Source: Pseudomonadota bacterium | Lineage (GTDB): Bacteria; Pseudomonadota; Gammaproteobacteria; Xanthomonadales; Rhodanobacteraceae | NCBI GenBank assembly: GCA_018240565.1 | Contig: JAFEFO010000021.1 | Location: 1-52,328 of the forward strand | Direction of reading: 5' to 3' | DNA length: 52,328 bases | Shown: piece after piece, positions 20,722 through 29,367 of the stretch | Layout of the letters: every line of letters starts with the position of its first letter | How positions within the stretch are numbered: position 1 is the stretch's first letter | The notes under the pieces: model-generated | The model's database searches: none | What the model saw: only the letters and a program-made list of their open reading frames with translations | What the model was told of the DNA's origin: nothing | Program-made: the position numbers and the translations under genes

Positions 20722-21017
20722 TCGACGGATTCCTGGCGCTTTACCTGTTCATGCTCGCCGCCTTCACCGGCCACGAGATCATCTCGCGCGTGCCGGTGAT
20801 CCTGCACACGCCGCTGATGTCCGGCTCGAACTTCGTCCACGGCATCGTGCTGATCGGCGCGATGGTCGCGCTCGGCGAGGCGACCACGCCGACCGAGCAG
20901 GTCATCGGCTTCATCGGCGTCTTCCTCGGCGCCGGCAATGCCGCCGGCGGCTATGTCGTCACCGAACGCATGCTCGAGATGTTCAAGTCCTCGAAGAAGC
21001 CGGAGAAGCAGCAATGA
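20718..21017 (+). CDS. pntAB: NAD(P) transhydrogenase alpha subunit, membrane part
   Basis: 99 residues. It corresponds to the C-terminal membrane part of alpha, separate from pntAA as in the three-gene form of the enzyme. Helices are LALYLFMLAAFTGHEII, GIVLIGAMVALGEA and VIGFIGVFLGAGNAAGGYVV. Together with PntB it forms the proton channel. Start and stop each overlap the neighbours by ATGA. Confidence 0.95.
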   Translation: MIDGFLALYLFMLAAFTGHEIISRVPVILHTPLMSGSNFVHGIVLIGAMVALGEATTPTEQVIGFIGVFLGAGNAAGGYVVTERMLEMFKSSKKPEKQQ

Positions 21018-22465
21018 ACTCCGCCCAGATCGTATCCATGTTGATCCAGGCGACGTATTTCGTCGCTGCCGTGCTGCTGATCATGGGCATCAAGCGCATG
21101 TCCTCGCCGGTAACCGCGCGCAGCGGCATCCAGTGGGCGGGCGTGGGTGTGCTTGTCGCCGTAGTCGCGACCTTTTTCCATCACGGCGGCGATCACGGCC
21201 TGCTGATCGAGAACGCCGCGTTGATCTTCATCGCCATCGCCCTCAGCACCGTCATTGCCTGGTACAGCGGCAAGCGCGTGGCAATGACGGCGATGCCGCA
21301 GATGGTGGCGCTGTACAACGGCATGGGCGGCGGCTCGGCCGCTGCGATCGGCGCCAGTGCGTTGCTGGGTTTCGTCGCGCTGGCCAATGCGCCGCGCTTC
21401 GTCCCGGGACAGCCGCACGCGAGCACCTCGCATGTCGTGCTTGCGGTGATCGGCGCATTGATCGGATCGATTTCGTTCACCGGCTCGATGATCGCCTTCG
21501 CCAAGCTGCAAGGCTGGATGGACAAGACCTTCCGCTTCACCGGCCAGCAAGCCGTCAACGGTTTGTGTTTCCTCGCCGCCGTGGTGCTCGGCGCGATGGT
21601 CGTGTTGCATCCGCAGACGCACACCATCGTGCTGTTCTTCGCCGCGGCGCTGCTGTTCGGAATCCTGATGACGCTGCCGATCGGCGGCGCCGACATGCCG
21701 GTGGTGATTTCGCTGTACAACGCGTTCACCGGGCTTGCCGTCGGCTTCGAAGGCTATGTGCAGGGCAATATCGCGCTGATCATTGCCGGTATCGTGGTCG
21801 GCGCGGCCGGCACGCTGCTCACGCGCCTGATGGCCAAGGCCATGAACCGCTCGATCAGCAACGTGCTGTTCTCGAACTTCGGCGGCGGCGGTGGGGCTGC
21901 GCAGGAGATCAAGGGCTCGCTCAAACCGATCGAGGCCGACGATGCGGCCTCGCTGTTGTACCTGGCGGAGAAAATCATCATCGTGCCGGGCTACGGCATG
22001 GCCGTGGCGCAGGCGCAGCACAAGATCTGGGAACTGTCGCAGGCCCTGATCAAGCGCGACAAGGACGTGAAGTTCGCCATCCACCCGGTCGCCGGGCGCA
22101 TGCCCGGGCACATGAACGTCCTGCTCGCCGAAGCCGGCGTGCCGTATGACCTCATCGCCGACATGGACGACGTCAATCCGGAATTCCCGAACTGCGATGT
22201 CGCCATCGTCATCGGCGCCAATGACGTGGTCAACCCCGTCGCCAAGACCGACAAGTCATCGCCGATCTACGGCATGCCGATCCTCGATGTGGCGAAAGCC
22301 AAGCAGGTGATCGTGATCAAGCGCGGCAAGGGCACGGGTTTCGCCGGCATCGAGAATGCGCTGTTCTACCAGGACAACTGCCGCATGCTCTACGCCGACG
22401 GCCAGGAAGCCGCGACCAAGCTCATCGCCGGTCTCAAGGCGGTGGATGGCGGCGGCGGGCATTGA
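21014..22465 (+). CDS. pntB: NAD(P) transhydrogenase beta subunit
   Basis: 483 residues. About eight or nine transmembrane helices are followed by the NADP-binding domain III (from about 300): IIIVPGYGMAVAQAQHKI, VKFAIHPVAGRMPGHMNVLLAEAGVPYD, DDVNPEF and VVIGANDVVNP are all family signatures. RGKGTGFAGIENALFY near the C-terminus binds the NADP phosphate side. The enzyme uses the proton gradient to make NADPH. It is the last gene of the pnt operon; I see no clear intrinsic terminator in the 45 bp before the convergent gene. Confidence 0.97.
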   Translation: MNSAQIVSMLIQATYFVAAVLLIMGIKRMSSPVTARSGIQWAGVGVLVAVVATFFHHGGDHGLLIENAALIFIAIALSTVIAWYSGKRVAMTAMPQMVALYNGMGGGSAAAIGASALLGFVALANAPRFVPGQPHASTSHVVLAVIGALIGSISFTGSMIAFAKLQGWMDKTFRFTGQQAVNGLCFLAAVVLGAMVVLHPQTHTIVLFFAAALLFGILMTLPIGGADMPVVISLYNAFTGLAVGFEGYVQGNIALIIAGIVVGAAGTLLTRLMAKAMNRSISNVLFSNFGGGGGAAQEIKGSLKPIEADDAASLLYLAEKIIIVPGYGMAVAQAQHKIWELSQALIKRDKDVKFAIHPVAGRMPGHMNVLLAEAGVPYDLIADMDDVNPEFPNCDVAIVIGANDVVNPVAKTDKSSPIYGMPILDVAKAKQVIVIKRGKGTGFAGIENALFYQDNCRMLYADGQEAATKLIAGLKAVDGGGGH

Positions 22466-22510
22466 ATCGGGGAGGTTGGGTGAGCGCGTGCGAGCGAACG
22501 TAACGCGCGC

Positions 22511-23014
22511 CTACCAGCGTCCGGGGCCGTAGTTCCTGCCGTTGAATCGTCCCCGACCGACACGGATGGACAGGCCGACCATTCCCGATGGATGGTCGCA
22601 ACTGCCCAAGGCCTTGGTCATGCTGACGCTGCCAGTCTGGTAGTTGCCGCTGACGTGGTTGCCGGCAACGACGCCCATGCCGATGGTCCCGTGAACCTGG
22701 GGTTGGCTGTGGGCGCCATCGTCGCAGGTCGCAACCCCGCGCGAGTCTGCGGCATCCACCACAGCGTTGGCATTGGCGTCGTACCCCGCACCCGCCGGCG
22801 GCGGATTCTGCAAGGCCGGCATCGTGGCCGCCGTGGTCGTGATTGCCGCGAGGGTGGACTTGTCCGCGACTCTTGCCAGCGTCGGCGGCGGACTTGCAGC
22901 GGCAGCACTGTTTGCCGGCAGATTCAGGTTCAGCGCCGGCGGGGTCGGTTGTGCCCTCGCCGACACAGCCAGTGTGCTGGCGACTGAAGCAATGAGATAA
23001 CGATTGATCTTCAT
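22511..23014 (-). CDS. Hypothetical secreted protein
   Basis: 167 residues. A signal peptide (MKINRYLIASVASTLAVSARA) is followed by a low-complexity Pro/Ala stretch (about 22-75) and a Gly-rich region with an isolated cysteine pair (VATCDDGA, GSCDHPSG). The C-terminus is basic and Gly-rich (VGRGRFNGRNYGPGRW). The ATG at 23014 has a GGAG site about 6 bp upstream. No family recognised; the organisation suggests an extracytoplasmic structural or surface protein. It lies tail to tail with pntB. Confidence 0.6.
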   Translation of the reverse strand: MKINRYLIASVASTLAVSARAQPTPPALNLNLPANSAAAASPPPTLARVADKSTLAAITTTAATMPALQNPPPAGAGYDANANAVVDAADSRGVATCDDGAHSQPQVHGTIGMGVVAGNHVSGNYQTGSVSMTKALGSCDHPSGMVGLSIRVGRGRFNGRNYGPGRW

Positions 23015-23129
23015 ACCGGCTCCGAATCGACAACGCGTTGCGTCGGCAGAAATGGTACGCGCCAGCCGGTTAAAAAGACGGTACGTTTTTTGTCTTGTCG
23101 CCCATGGCGCGGGTAAAAAAACGTAATCG

Positions 23130-23564
23130 CTATCGGCGGGCAGAAATTCGTATCGCAAACCACACGGCGATTGCACACGCCAGCGCCAGCCACACGAAAT
23201 CCCACGCGCCGAGATTGGCATTCGCGGCTTGCCACGCAAGGCCTGCGTCCATCCTGAACAGGGTGTTGCGCAGCGGGAAGCCGAGCACCTGCGCCACGCG
23301 CACGGCGGCGAACAGGTACTGCGCGTAGACAAAGGCGATCAACACGGCGGAGGTCGCGCAAATCGCGCCGCGTCTTTCGGCAAATCCCAGCCAGCGGAAA
23401 TACGCGCCGATCGCGCCGCCGAGGACAACGATCAGGAAAGCACCTCCGCGATGCAAGCCGAGTGCGAGCAGGCACCACAGCGCGCCGGCGGCAAGTCCGG
23501 CGATGGCGGTCGTGGCGAAGCAGGAAAAAAATCCCGGAGACTTGCGGCGAGGCGTTGCATCCAT
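23130..23564 (-). CDS. Hypothetical inner-membrane protein, four helices
   Basis: 144 residues. A short basic N-terminus (MDATPRRKSPG) is followed by four predicted helices: AIAGLAAGALWCLLALGL, AFLIVVLGGAIGAYF, AICATSAVLIAFVYAQYLFAAV and WDFVWLALACAIAVWFAI. No catalytic motif is seen and I do not recognise the family. It starts 32 bp after the stop of the GNAT gene on the same strand and may be transcribed with it. Confidence 0.6.
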   Translation of the reverse strand: MDATPRRKSPGFFSCFATTAIAGLAAGALWCLLALGLHRGGAFLIVVLGGAIGAYFRWLGFAERRGAICATSAVLIAFVYAQYLFAAVRVAQVLGFPLRNTLFRMDAGLAWQAANANLGAWDFVWLALACAIAVWFAIRISARR

Positions 23565-23596
23565 CCGCGGATGCTACGTCATCCGCTGCCGCCGTG

Positions 23597-24199
23597 TCAG
23601 CCGCGCGGCTTGTGCAACTGATGGTCCAGATGTATGCGCACGGTCGGCCATTCGCTGGCGATGATGCTGTACACGCAGGTGTCGCGCAGGCTGCCATCGG
23701 CGCTGCGGCGGTGATTGCGCAGGATGCCGTCGAGCCTGGCGCCGAGGCGTTCGATCGCGGCGCGGCTGGCGCGGTTGAAGAAATGCGTGCGGAATTCCAC
23801 GGCGATGCAGTCCAGTTCTTCGAACGCGTGCGCGAGCAGCAGGCGCTTGGCTTGCGTGTTGATGCCGCTGCGCTGCGCGCTGGCCGCATACCAGGTGCTG
23901 CCGATCTCCAGGCGCCGGCTTTCGGATTCGATGTTCATGTAGCTGGTCGCCCCAACGATGCGCCCGCTCGCGTTGGCGATGATGGCGAAAGGCAGCATGC
24001 TGCCGGCGGCCTGCAGCGCGAGGCGACGGTCGATGTCGGCGCGCATTCCATCCGGCGTCGGCACCGAGGTGTACCACAGGTTCCACAACTCGCCGTCGCG
24101 CGCCGACTCGACCAGGCCATCGTGATGGTCGTGGCGCAGCGGTTCGAGAGTGACTCGTTTGCCGCTCAGGGTCACGGGCGTTGGCCAGGTGGCGGTCAT
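23597..24199 (-). CDS. GNAT-family N-acetyltransferase
   Basis: 200 residues. VTLSGKRVTLEPLRHDHHDGL is the N-terminal strand-helix of the RimJ/RimL-like branch. FAIIANASGRIVGATSYMNI is the central beta hairpin, and LEIGSTWYAASAQRSGINTQAKRLLLAHAFEEL holds the acetyl-CoA loop (normally Q/RxxGxG; here QRSGIN) and helix. VEFRTHFFNRASRAAIERLGA is the conserved Asn-containing C-terminal part. Acceptor unknown. The ATG at 24199 overlaps the stop of the upstream monooxygenase-like gene (ATGA). Confidence 0.85.
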   Translation of the reverse strand: MTATWPTPVTLSGKRVTLEPLRHDHHDGLVESARDGELWNLWYTSVPTPDGMRADIDRRLALQAAGSMLPFAIIANASGRIVGATSYMNIESESRRLEIGSTWYAASAQRSGINTQAKRLLLAHAFEELDCIAVEFRTHFFNRASRAAIERLGARLDGILRNHRRSADGSLRDTCVYSIIASEWPTVRIHLDHQLHKPRG

Positions 24200-24531
24200 G
24201 TCAGTCGATCCCTCTCGTTCGGCGTGACGTGTGCGAACGCGCCGTCGCCATAGGACTTGATCACCTGCGCGATCACGATGTGATAGCCGCGATACCACTT
24301 GCTGTGTTCGCGCTTGGCGATCAGGTGTTGTGGGTGGTTGGAAAACGTGCGCAGCGCATCGAGTGTTTCCCAATAATACTTGGCATTGCGCCGGCGCCCG
24401 TCCGGCGAGCGCCACGATTCCACGCCCAGGTAGCCCGGTGTCGCCTTGGCCACGGCTTCGATCGCCGCATTCAGTTCGTGGAAGCGATCGTCGTAATCGC
24501 CCGGTTCGAAGAGGAAATCAACGCTGTACAT
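24196..24531 (-). CDS. Antibiotic-biosynthesis-monooxygenase-fold protein
   Basis: 111 residues. It starts MYSVDFLFEPGDYDDRFHEL and carries PGYLGVESWRSPDGRR, then KYYWETLDALRTFSNHPQHL. The ESW / YYWE / F..HP.H pattern is that of the small dimeric ABM ferredoxin-like fold. Such proteins may degrade heme or quinols, but many have no known substrate. The ATG at 24531 is the natural start, because upstream in-frame sequence lies antisense to the regulator gene. It forms a two-gene operon with the GNAT gene, divergent from a MocR-type regulator. Confidence 0.8.
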   Translation of the reverse strand: MYSVDFLFEPGDYDDRFHELNAAIEAVAKATPGYLGVESWRSPDGRRRNAKYYWETLDALRTFSNHPQHLIAKREHSKWYRGYHIVIAQVIKSYGDGAFAHVTPNERDRLT

Positions 24532-24572
24532 GCGAACTCCCGTTACGGCCTTGCGCCGCGCTTGACGGCACG

Positions 24573-24590
24573 AATCTAAACCTTCAGATT
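24573..24590. promoter_or_regulatory. Inverted repeat between MocR gene and ABM-GNAT operon
   Basis: AATCT (24573-24577) and AGATT (24586-24590) are inverted with an 8-nt spacer in the 102-bp divergent gap. They overlap a plus-strand promoter candidate with -35 TTGACG (24562-24567), a 17-bp spacer and -10 CAGATT (24585-24590). MocR regulators usually bind such divergent regions. It may be the operator; tentative. Confidence 0.35.
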
Positions 24591-24633
24591 GGCCCCGGCG
24601 AGTGCCGGTTTTCACCGGATTCATGGAGCCACG

Positions 24634-26091
24634 ATGTTCCTGCAACTGGATGACGACGGCCCGCGCTACCTGCAACTGGCGCGTGCGCTCAAGCAGGCGA
24701 TCCTCGACGGCCGCTGCGCGCCGGGTTCGCGCCTGCCTGCCACGCGCACGCTCTCGCGCGAACTGGACATCTCGCGCAACACCGCGCTGGCCGCCTATGC
24801 GCAACTTGCCGACGAAGGCCTGATCGATGGCCGGCCGGGTTCGGGCTGTTATGTCGCCGCGTTTGCCGCGACGCGCAAGCGCTCTGCCGCGGCAGCGCCC
24901 GCGCACACGCCGGCGCGGGCAATCGCGTTGTCGCGACGCGGTCGGCGCATGCAGCAGGTTTACGACCGCGCGATTCCCGGCCGCCAGCATCGCGGCCTGC
25001 GCTACAACCTGCAGTACGGTTTGCCGATGACCAATCCGCAACTGGCGAGCGCGTGGCGGAGCGCACTCAATCAGGCGGCCGCGCACGTGCAGACCGACTA
25101 TCCCGATCCGCAAGGCCTGCCGGAGTTGCGCGTGCAGGTCTGCGAATACCTCGCGCGCCGTCGCGGCATCGCCGCCGCGCCGGACGACGTGCTGATCGTC
25201 AACGGCACGCAGCAGGCATTTGCTCTCGCCGCCGACGTCTTGCTCGATGCCGGCGATCGCCTGCTGCTGGAGGATCCGCACTACCAGGGCGCGCGGCAGG
25301 TGTTCGCCGCGCGCGGCGCAGTGATCCGCACCTGCCGCGTCGACGGCGATGGCCTCGTGGTCGATGCGTTGCCACGCGATGGCCGCACGCGATTGGCGGT
25401 GGTCACGCCGTCGCACCAGTTTCCGACCGGCGCGGTGTTGAGCCTGCCGCGGCGCATGCAGCTGCTCGACTGGGCGCAGCAGCGCCGCTGCTGGTTGATC
25501 GAGGACGACTACGACGGCGAGTTCCGTTTCGGCGCACGCCCGCTGGCGGCGCTGAAGTCGCTCGATCGTGCCGGCCGCGTGCTGTACGTCGGCAGTTTCT
25601 CGAAGGTGATCTTCCCGGCGCTGCGCCTGGGCTACATGGTGTTGCCGCCGGGACTGCGCGACGCCTTCGTCGCGGCCAAGTGGCTGACCGACCGCGGCAG
25701 CACGGCGATCGAGCAGTCGGCACTTGCGTTGCTCATCGGCAGCGGCGCATTCGAACGCCACCTGCGCCGCGCCGCCAACACCTTGCGCGCGCGCCGCGCC
25801 GCGCTGCTCGGCGCCTTGCGCCGTTACGCCGGCGATGCCGTCGAGGTCGCCGATTCCAGCGCCGGCATGCACATCCTCGCGTGGTTGCCGCGCACGAGCC
25901 ATGCGCAGGCGCAGGCCCTGGTCGATATGGCGCGTGCCCGTGGCGTCGGCATCTACCTGGTGGCTCCGTACTGCCACAAGCCGTTGCGCCGGCCCGGACT
26001 GCTGCTCGGTTACGCCGATCTGCCGCCGGCGGATCTGCAGGCCGCGGTACGCCTGCTCGCCGAATGTTTGCCACGGATTGCGCAATCCTGA
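24634..26091 (+). CDS. MocR/PdxR-type transcriptional regulator
   Basis: 485 residues. An N-terminal GntR winged helix (about 8-75: YLQLARALKQAILDGRCAPGSRLPATRTLSRELDISRNTALAAYAQL) is joined by a linker to a fold-type I aminotransferase domain. The PLP lysine is in GSFSKVIFPALRLGYM, and the Asp of EDDYDGEFRF and the Asn/Gln of VNGTQQAF are conserved. Such proteins sense PLP or amino acids and act as regulators, not enzymes. The start is chosen at the ATG after a TGGAGCC ribosome site. Likely targets are itself and the divergent ABM-GNAT pair. Confidence 0.9.
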   Translation: MFLQLDDDGPRYLQLARALKQAILDGRCAPGSRLPATRTLSRELDISRNTALAAYAQLADEGLIDGRPGSGCYVAAFAATRKRSAAAAPAHTPARAIALSRRGRRMQQVYDRAIPGRQHRGLRYNLQYGLPMTNPQLASAWRSALNQAAAHVQTDYPDPQGLPELRVQVCEYLARRRGIAAAPDDVLIVNGTQQAFALAADVLLDAGDRLLLEDPHYQGARQVFAARGAVIRTCRVDGDGLVVDALPRDGRTRLAVVTPSHQFPTGAVLSLPRRMQLLDWAQQRRCWLIEDDYDGEFRFGARPLAALKSLDRAGRVLYVGSFSKVIFPALRLGYMVLPPGLRDAFVAAKWLTDRGSTAIEQSALALLIGSGAFERHLRRAANTLRARRAALLGALRRYAGDAVEVADSSAGMHILAWLPRTSHAQAQALVDMARARGVGIYLVAPYCHKPLRRPGLLLGYADLPPADLQAAVRLLAECLPRIAQS

Positions 26092-26126
26092 CGGCGTGGG
26101 ACACAGCAGTAATCCAGGCGCATTCC

Positions 26127-26157
26127 TGCGATAATGTGGACCAAAATAGTCCGGATT
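26127..26157 (+). promoter_or_regulatory. Extended -10 promoter with IscR-like operator, sufT
   Basis: TGC-GATAAT (26127-26135) is an extended -10 element; no good -35 is seen. Over the predicted start lies GACCAAAATAGTC (26139-26151) within the inverted repeat GGAC-N7-GTCC (26138-26152). It matches the core of the IscR type 1 site (GACT-RWWWY-AGTC) apart from one C for T. The coding ATG is only 4-5 bp further on, so a bound repressor would block both transcription start and the very short leader. Confidence 0.55.
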
Positions 26158-26161
26158 TACG

Positions 26162-26719
26162 ATGGGTGCCTACAATCAAAGTTCCGAACCGGTTGTTTTC
26201 GAGCGCGACTGCGCCGCCGTGATGGTGCCGCAGGGTCAGGAAGTCACGCTACCCGCGGGTCAGAACGGCTACATCACGCAAGCGCTCGGCGGCAGCTTCA
26301 CCGTATTCGTCGACGGCAACCTGTTCCGCATCGCCGGTGCGGATGCCGACGCGATCGGCAAGGAACCGCCACCGGCGATCACGGTGGACGACCAGTCCAG
26401 CGATGCGGATGTGGAAAAACTGGTGTGGGACCAGTTGCGAACCTGCTTCGATCCCGAAATCCCGATCAACATCGTCGATCTGGGCCTGGTCTACGAATGC
26501 ACGCTCAACCACCGCGATGACGGCAAGCGCAAGGTCGAGGTGCGGATGACCCTGACCGCGCCCGGTTGCGGCATGGGCGATATCCTGGTCGAGGATGTGC
26601 GCACCAAGCTCGAGGCGATACCCACGATCGTCGAAACCGACGTGGAGCTGGTGTTCGATCCGCCGTGGAATCATTCGATGATGTCGGATGTGGCGAAGCT
26701 GGAAACGGGAATGCTCTAG
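26162..26719 (+). CDS. sufT: Putative Fe-S cluster assembly protein SufT
   Basis: 185 residues. An N-terminal beta-rich part (ERDCAAVMVPQGQEVTLPAG, near 14-33) precedes the MIP18/DUF59 domain with CFDPEIPINIVDLGLVYE (near 95-112) and TLTAPGCGMGDILVEDV (near 136-152). VELVFDPPWNHSMMSD closes it. SufT is an auxiliary factor for Fe-S maturation. It stands alone here, away from a suf operon, but behind an IscR-like operator. The leader is very short and I see no good ribosome site. A REPIN-like repeat begins 4 bp after the stop. Confidence 0.92.
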   Translation: MGAYNQSSEPVVFERDCAAVMVPQGQEVTLPAGQNGYITQALGGSFTVFVDGNLFRIAGADADAIGKEPPPAITVDDQSSDADVEKLVWDQLRTCFDPEIPINIVDLGLVYECTLNHRDDGKRKVEVRMTLTAPGCGMGDILVEDVRTKLEAIPTIVETDVELVFDPPWNHSMMSDVAKLETGML

Positions 26720-26722
26720 TTC

Positions 26723-26830
26723 GTCATTCGGGCATGGAATGCCGGAATCCAGAGCCATGGAAGGCAAGCCCATGGGCACTATGAATCACGTCCGTGTGTT
26801 CTGGATCCCGGCAGTCCCTGCCGGGATGAC
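26723..26830. repeat. REPIN-like paired palindrome, copy 1 (108 bp)
   Basis: Two 30-bp arms at 26723-26752 and 26801-26830 are each a hairpin (GTCATTC...CCAG and CTGG...GATGAC) and are inverted copies of each other, with a 48-bp unrelated centre. The element begins 4 bp after the sufT stop and ends 8 bp before the convergent gene's stop. Confidence 0.85.
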
Positions 26831-26838
26831 CAAATTGC

Positions 26839-29367
26839 CTACCAAAGAGGTCTGTTGAAATCGAAATCCGGCTGCGGCTGCGGCCGCGCAAACGCCGGGC
26901 CGATGCCGTAGTCCACGCCAAGGCGCAGCAGCAGGTGCGCGCGCTGCAGGCTGTCGACTTCCGGCGCAATCACCGCCACGCCATTCGCGTGCGCCTTGCG
27001 CACCAGTGCGAGCAGCGTGTCGCTCACCGACTTGGCGCTGCCGAGTTCTTCGATCAGCCCTGGCGCCAGGCGCACGAAATCGACGTTGAGATTCTTCAGT
27101 GCGTGCACCGCCGCCCAGTCACGGCCGTAGTCGACCAGGCAGAAACGCACGCCGTGCTGGTGCAGCGCCTTGACCTGGTCGCGGCCGCGCTCGCCGGCGT
27201 CGATCAGGGCCGAGCAGGCAAGCTCGATGGTCAGTCCGGTTCCGGACAGGTGCCGCGATTTCAGCTCGCGTTCCAGCCACCAGGAAAATTCCGGCTCGAT
27301 CGCACTGGCCACCGCCTGCGGCACGAACAGGCGCAGTTGCCGGCCGCGGCGCAATTGTTCCTCGCGTACGTGCAGCGAATGTTGCAACAGCATGCGGTCG
27401 AGCGTGGCGATCTGCCTGCATTCGATCGCGACCGGCGCGAGTTCCGCGTACGACACGCTGGTGCCCGGATGCTGCACGCTGCGCACCTTGAAGCCGAGTT
27501 CGTACTGCCCTTGCAGTTTGCCGGTGAGGCCGGCGATCGCGCAGAACTCGAATTGCGTCTGCTCGGGGACCAGCGGCCGGCTCAAGACAGCGCGCACCGC
27601 GAGCAGCGGATCGACCGGCAGCAGCGCGGCCTCTTTCGCTTCGAACCACAACACGCGATTGCCGCCCATGTGCGCGGCGGCCAGCTGCGCGGCCTGCGCG
27701 TTGGTCACTACCGCATCCACGTTCGCGTTCTCGCCGCCGAGCAAGGCCAAACCCAGGCTTGCACTGAGGCTGTGCGTGCGTCCGTTGAACTGCCAGGGCT
27801 GTCCGGCGAGTGCCTCGCGCACGGTTTCGGCAGTCGCGGTCAGCTCGCTGCGGCTGCGCCGGTTGAGCACGATGAAGTAGTGGAAGTCCTGGTATTGCGC
27901 GGACAGATCCATCTCGTCGAGCTGGCTGCGCAGCAGGTTGCCGACGTGCGCGTCGAGCGCGGCGAGCCCGGCCAGCCCGATCTGCTCGCGCAGCAACGCG
28001 GCGCGGTCGAGCGCGATGTACAGCAGGGCGGCCGAACGATCGCCGAGCGCCGCCTCGAGTTTCTCGATCAGCGTGGTGCGTGAATACAGTCCGGTGCGCG
28101 CGTCGCGGCCGCCGGGCTTGCCGATCACCTCGCGCAGCCAGTGCGCGCGTTGCACGCGCGCCTGCACGGCGCCGATCAGGTGCCGTGCCTTGACCGGCTT
28201 GAGCAGCACTTCGTCGGCACCCGCGGCGATCGCGTCGAAACGCTGCGACGTACCGTCCGCATTGGCGGCGAGCAGGATGGGAATCGCGGCAAATTCGTTC
28301 TGTTGGCGGATGAGCTGGATGAGTTCCACGCCGCTCACGTCCGGCAGGTCGTGATCGACGGCGATGACATCGGGGCGGAAATCGCCGATTGCGGCCAGCG
28401 CGGCCTGGCCGTTGCCGACCAGGCGCGCGGTCATGCCGCGTTCGACCAGTGCACGTGCCGATTCGGCGGCATGCGCGCGATCGGGTTCGACCAGCAACAC
28501 GCGCCATTCCGGCTGCGCGTCGGCATGCAGGTGTTCGTCGATCTTGCCGATCACGCGCAGCGAATCGACCGGCGCACCGAACAACGCCGTGGCGCCGGCG
28601 CGCATGGCCAGCAGGCGATGGCCGAGGTCGCCGTTTGGCGACACCGCAAGCACCGTCGGCAGGCGCTCGCCGCTGACGCCCAATCCCGCGTAGAGCACGG
28701 CCATGCGTGCCATCATGCGCAGCAGGCGGGCGTCGACGATCAGGGCGCCGGGGATGGCGTGGCCGAGGAAATCCAGCAAGGCTTGGCCGTGTTCGAACTC
28801 GCGCACGTCGTAGCCGCGCTCGCGCAGGCCGTCGGCCAGGCCGGGCACCGCCGCAGGATCGAGGCCGACCAGGCACACCGCGCGCGGCAAGGGTGTCGGC
28901 CGCGGCGTTGCGTGCGCGGCGCTTGCCGCCGAAGGTTCGATGGCGATAGCGGCTTGCGTTGATGCCTCGCGCTCGGGCACGGCCGGCTCCGGCGCGCGCG
29001 AGCCGGGCAGGGGATGCACCGCGGCGGTCTGCGTGGCGGACAAATCGGTGAGCACCGCGCCAAGGCGATTGACCATGTCGGCCAGGCGCTGCAAGTCGCG
29101 CGCATTCGGCGCCAGACGATCGTCGACAAACGAACACAGGTAGGCGGCCAGTTCCAGCGCGGAACCGTTGACGTCCTCCAGGCCCAGACGCTCGCTGGTG
29201 TCGGCGATCTGCTCGATTTCCTCGCCCAGCTTGCGCGCGGCAACCTGATCCCAACCGCCTTGCGCGAGCGGTTGCCAACGACGCACGAGCGCGAGGCAGC
29301 GTTCGCGCAATTCTTCGCGCGCGTGCTGTTGGGCACCGCTATGCGTGGTGGTGTCCTGACCGCTCAT
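26839..29367 (-). CDS. Degenerate REC-GGDEF-EAL protein, FimX-like
   Basis: 842 residues, no membrane helix. The order is an N-terminal Hpt-like helical part (about 10-110), a Pro/Ala linker, and a degenerate receiver-like domain (about 160-285). A second receiver (about 288-405) keeps the acceptor Asp in IAVDHDLPDVSG and the Lys in LLKPVK but has Ala for the Thr/Ser. A GGDEF-like domain (about 420-570) has QDFHYFIVL where RYGGDEFAVL is expected, and an EAL-like domain (about 590-842) has QYELGFKV for EaLlR, VDYG for DDFG, and PEVDS for EGVES. All catalytic residues for making or cleaving c-di-GMP are lost, so a c-di-GMP receptor role as in FimX is likely. An AGGAG site precedes the ATG. Confidence 0.82.
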   Translation of the reverse strand: MSGQDTTTHSGAQQHAREELRERCLALVRRWQPLAQGGWDQVAARKLGEEIEQIADTSERLGLEDVNGSALELAAYLCSFVDDRLAPNARDLQRLADMVNRLGAVLTDLSATQTAAVHPLPGSRAPEPAVPEREASTQAAIAIEPSAASAAHATPRPTPLPRAVCLVGLDPAAVPGLADGLRERGYDVREFEHGQALLDFLGHAIPGALIVDARLLRMMARMAVLYAGLGVSGERLPTVLAVSPNGDLGHRLLAMRAGATALFGAPVDSLRVIGKIDEHLHADAQPEWRVLLVEPDRAHAAESARALVERGMTARLVGNGQAALAAIGDFRPDVIAVDHDLPDVSGVELIQLIRQQNEFAAIPILLAANADGTSQRFDAIAAGADEVLLKPVKARHLIGAVQARVQRAHWLREVIGKPGGRDARTGLYSRTTLIEKLEAALGDRSAALLYIALDRAALLREQIGLAGLAALDAHVGNLLRSQLDEMDLSAQYQDFHYFIVLNRRSRSELTATAETVREALAGQPWQFNGRTHSLSASLGLALLGGENANVDAVVTNAQAAQLAAAHMGGNRVLWFEAKEAALLPVDPLLAVRAVLSRPLVPEQTQFEFCAIAGLTGKLQGQYELGFKVRSVQHPGTSVSYAELAPVAIECRQIATLDRMLLQHSLHVREEQLRRGRQLRLFVPQAVASAIEPEFSWWLERELKSRHLSGTGLTIELACSALIDAGERGRDQVKALHQHGVRFCLVDYGRDWAAVHALKNLNVDFVRLAPGLIEELGSAKSVSDTLLALVRKAHANGVAVIAPEVDSLQRAHLLLRLGVDYGIGPAFARPQPQPDFDFNRPLW

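Noticed and set aside
24532..26085. Long N-terminal extension of the ABM-fold gene on the minus strand
   Set aside because: The extension is antisense to the MocR-type gene and compositionally a shadow; the family's N-terminus starts at the ATG at 24531.
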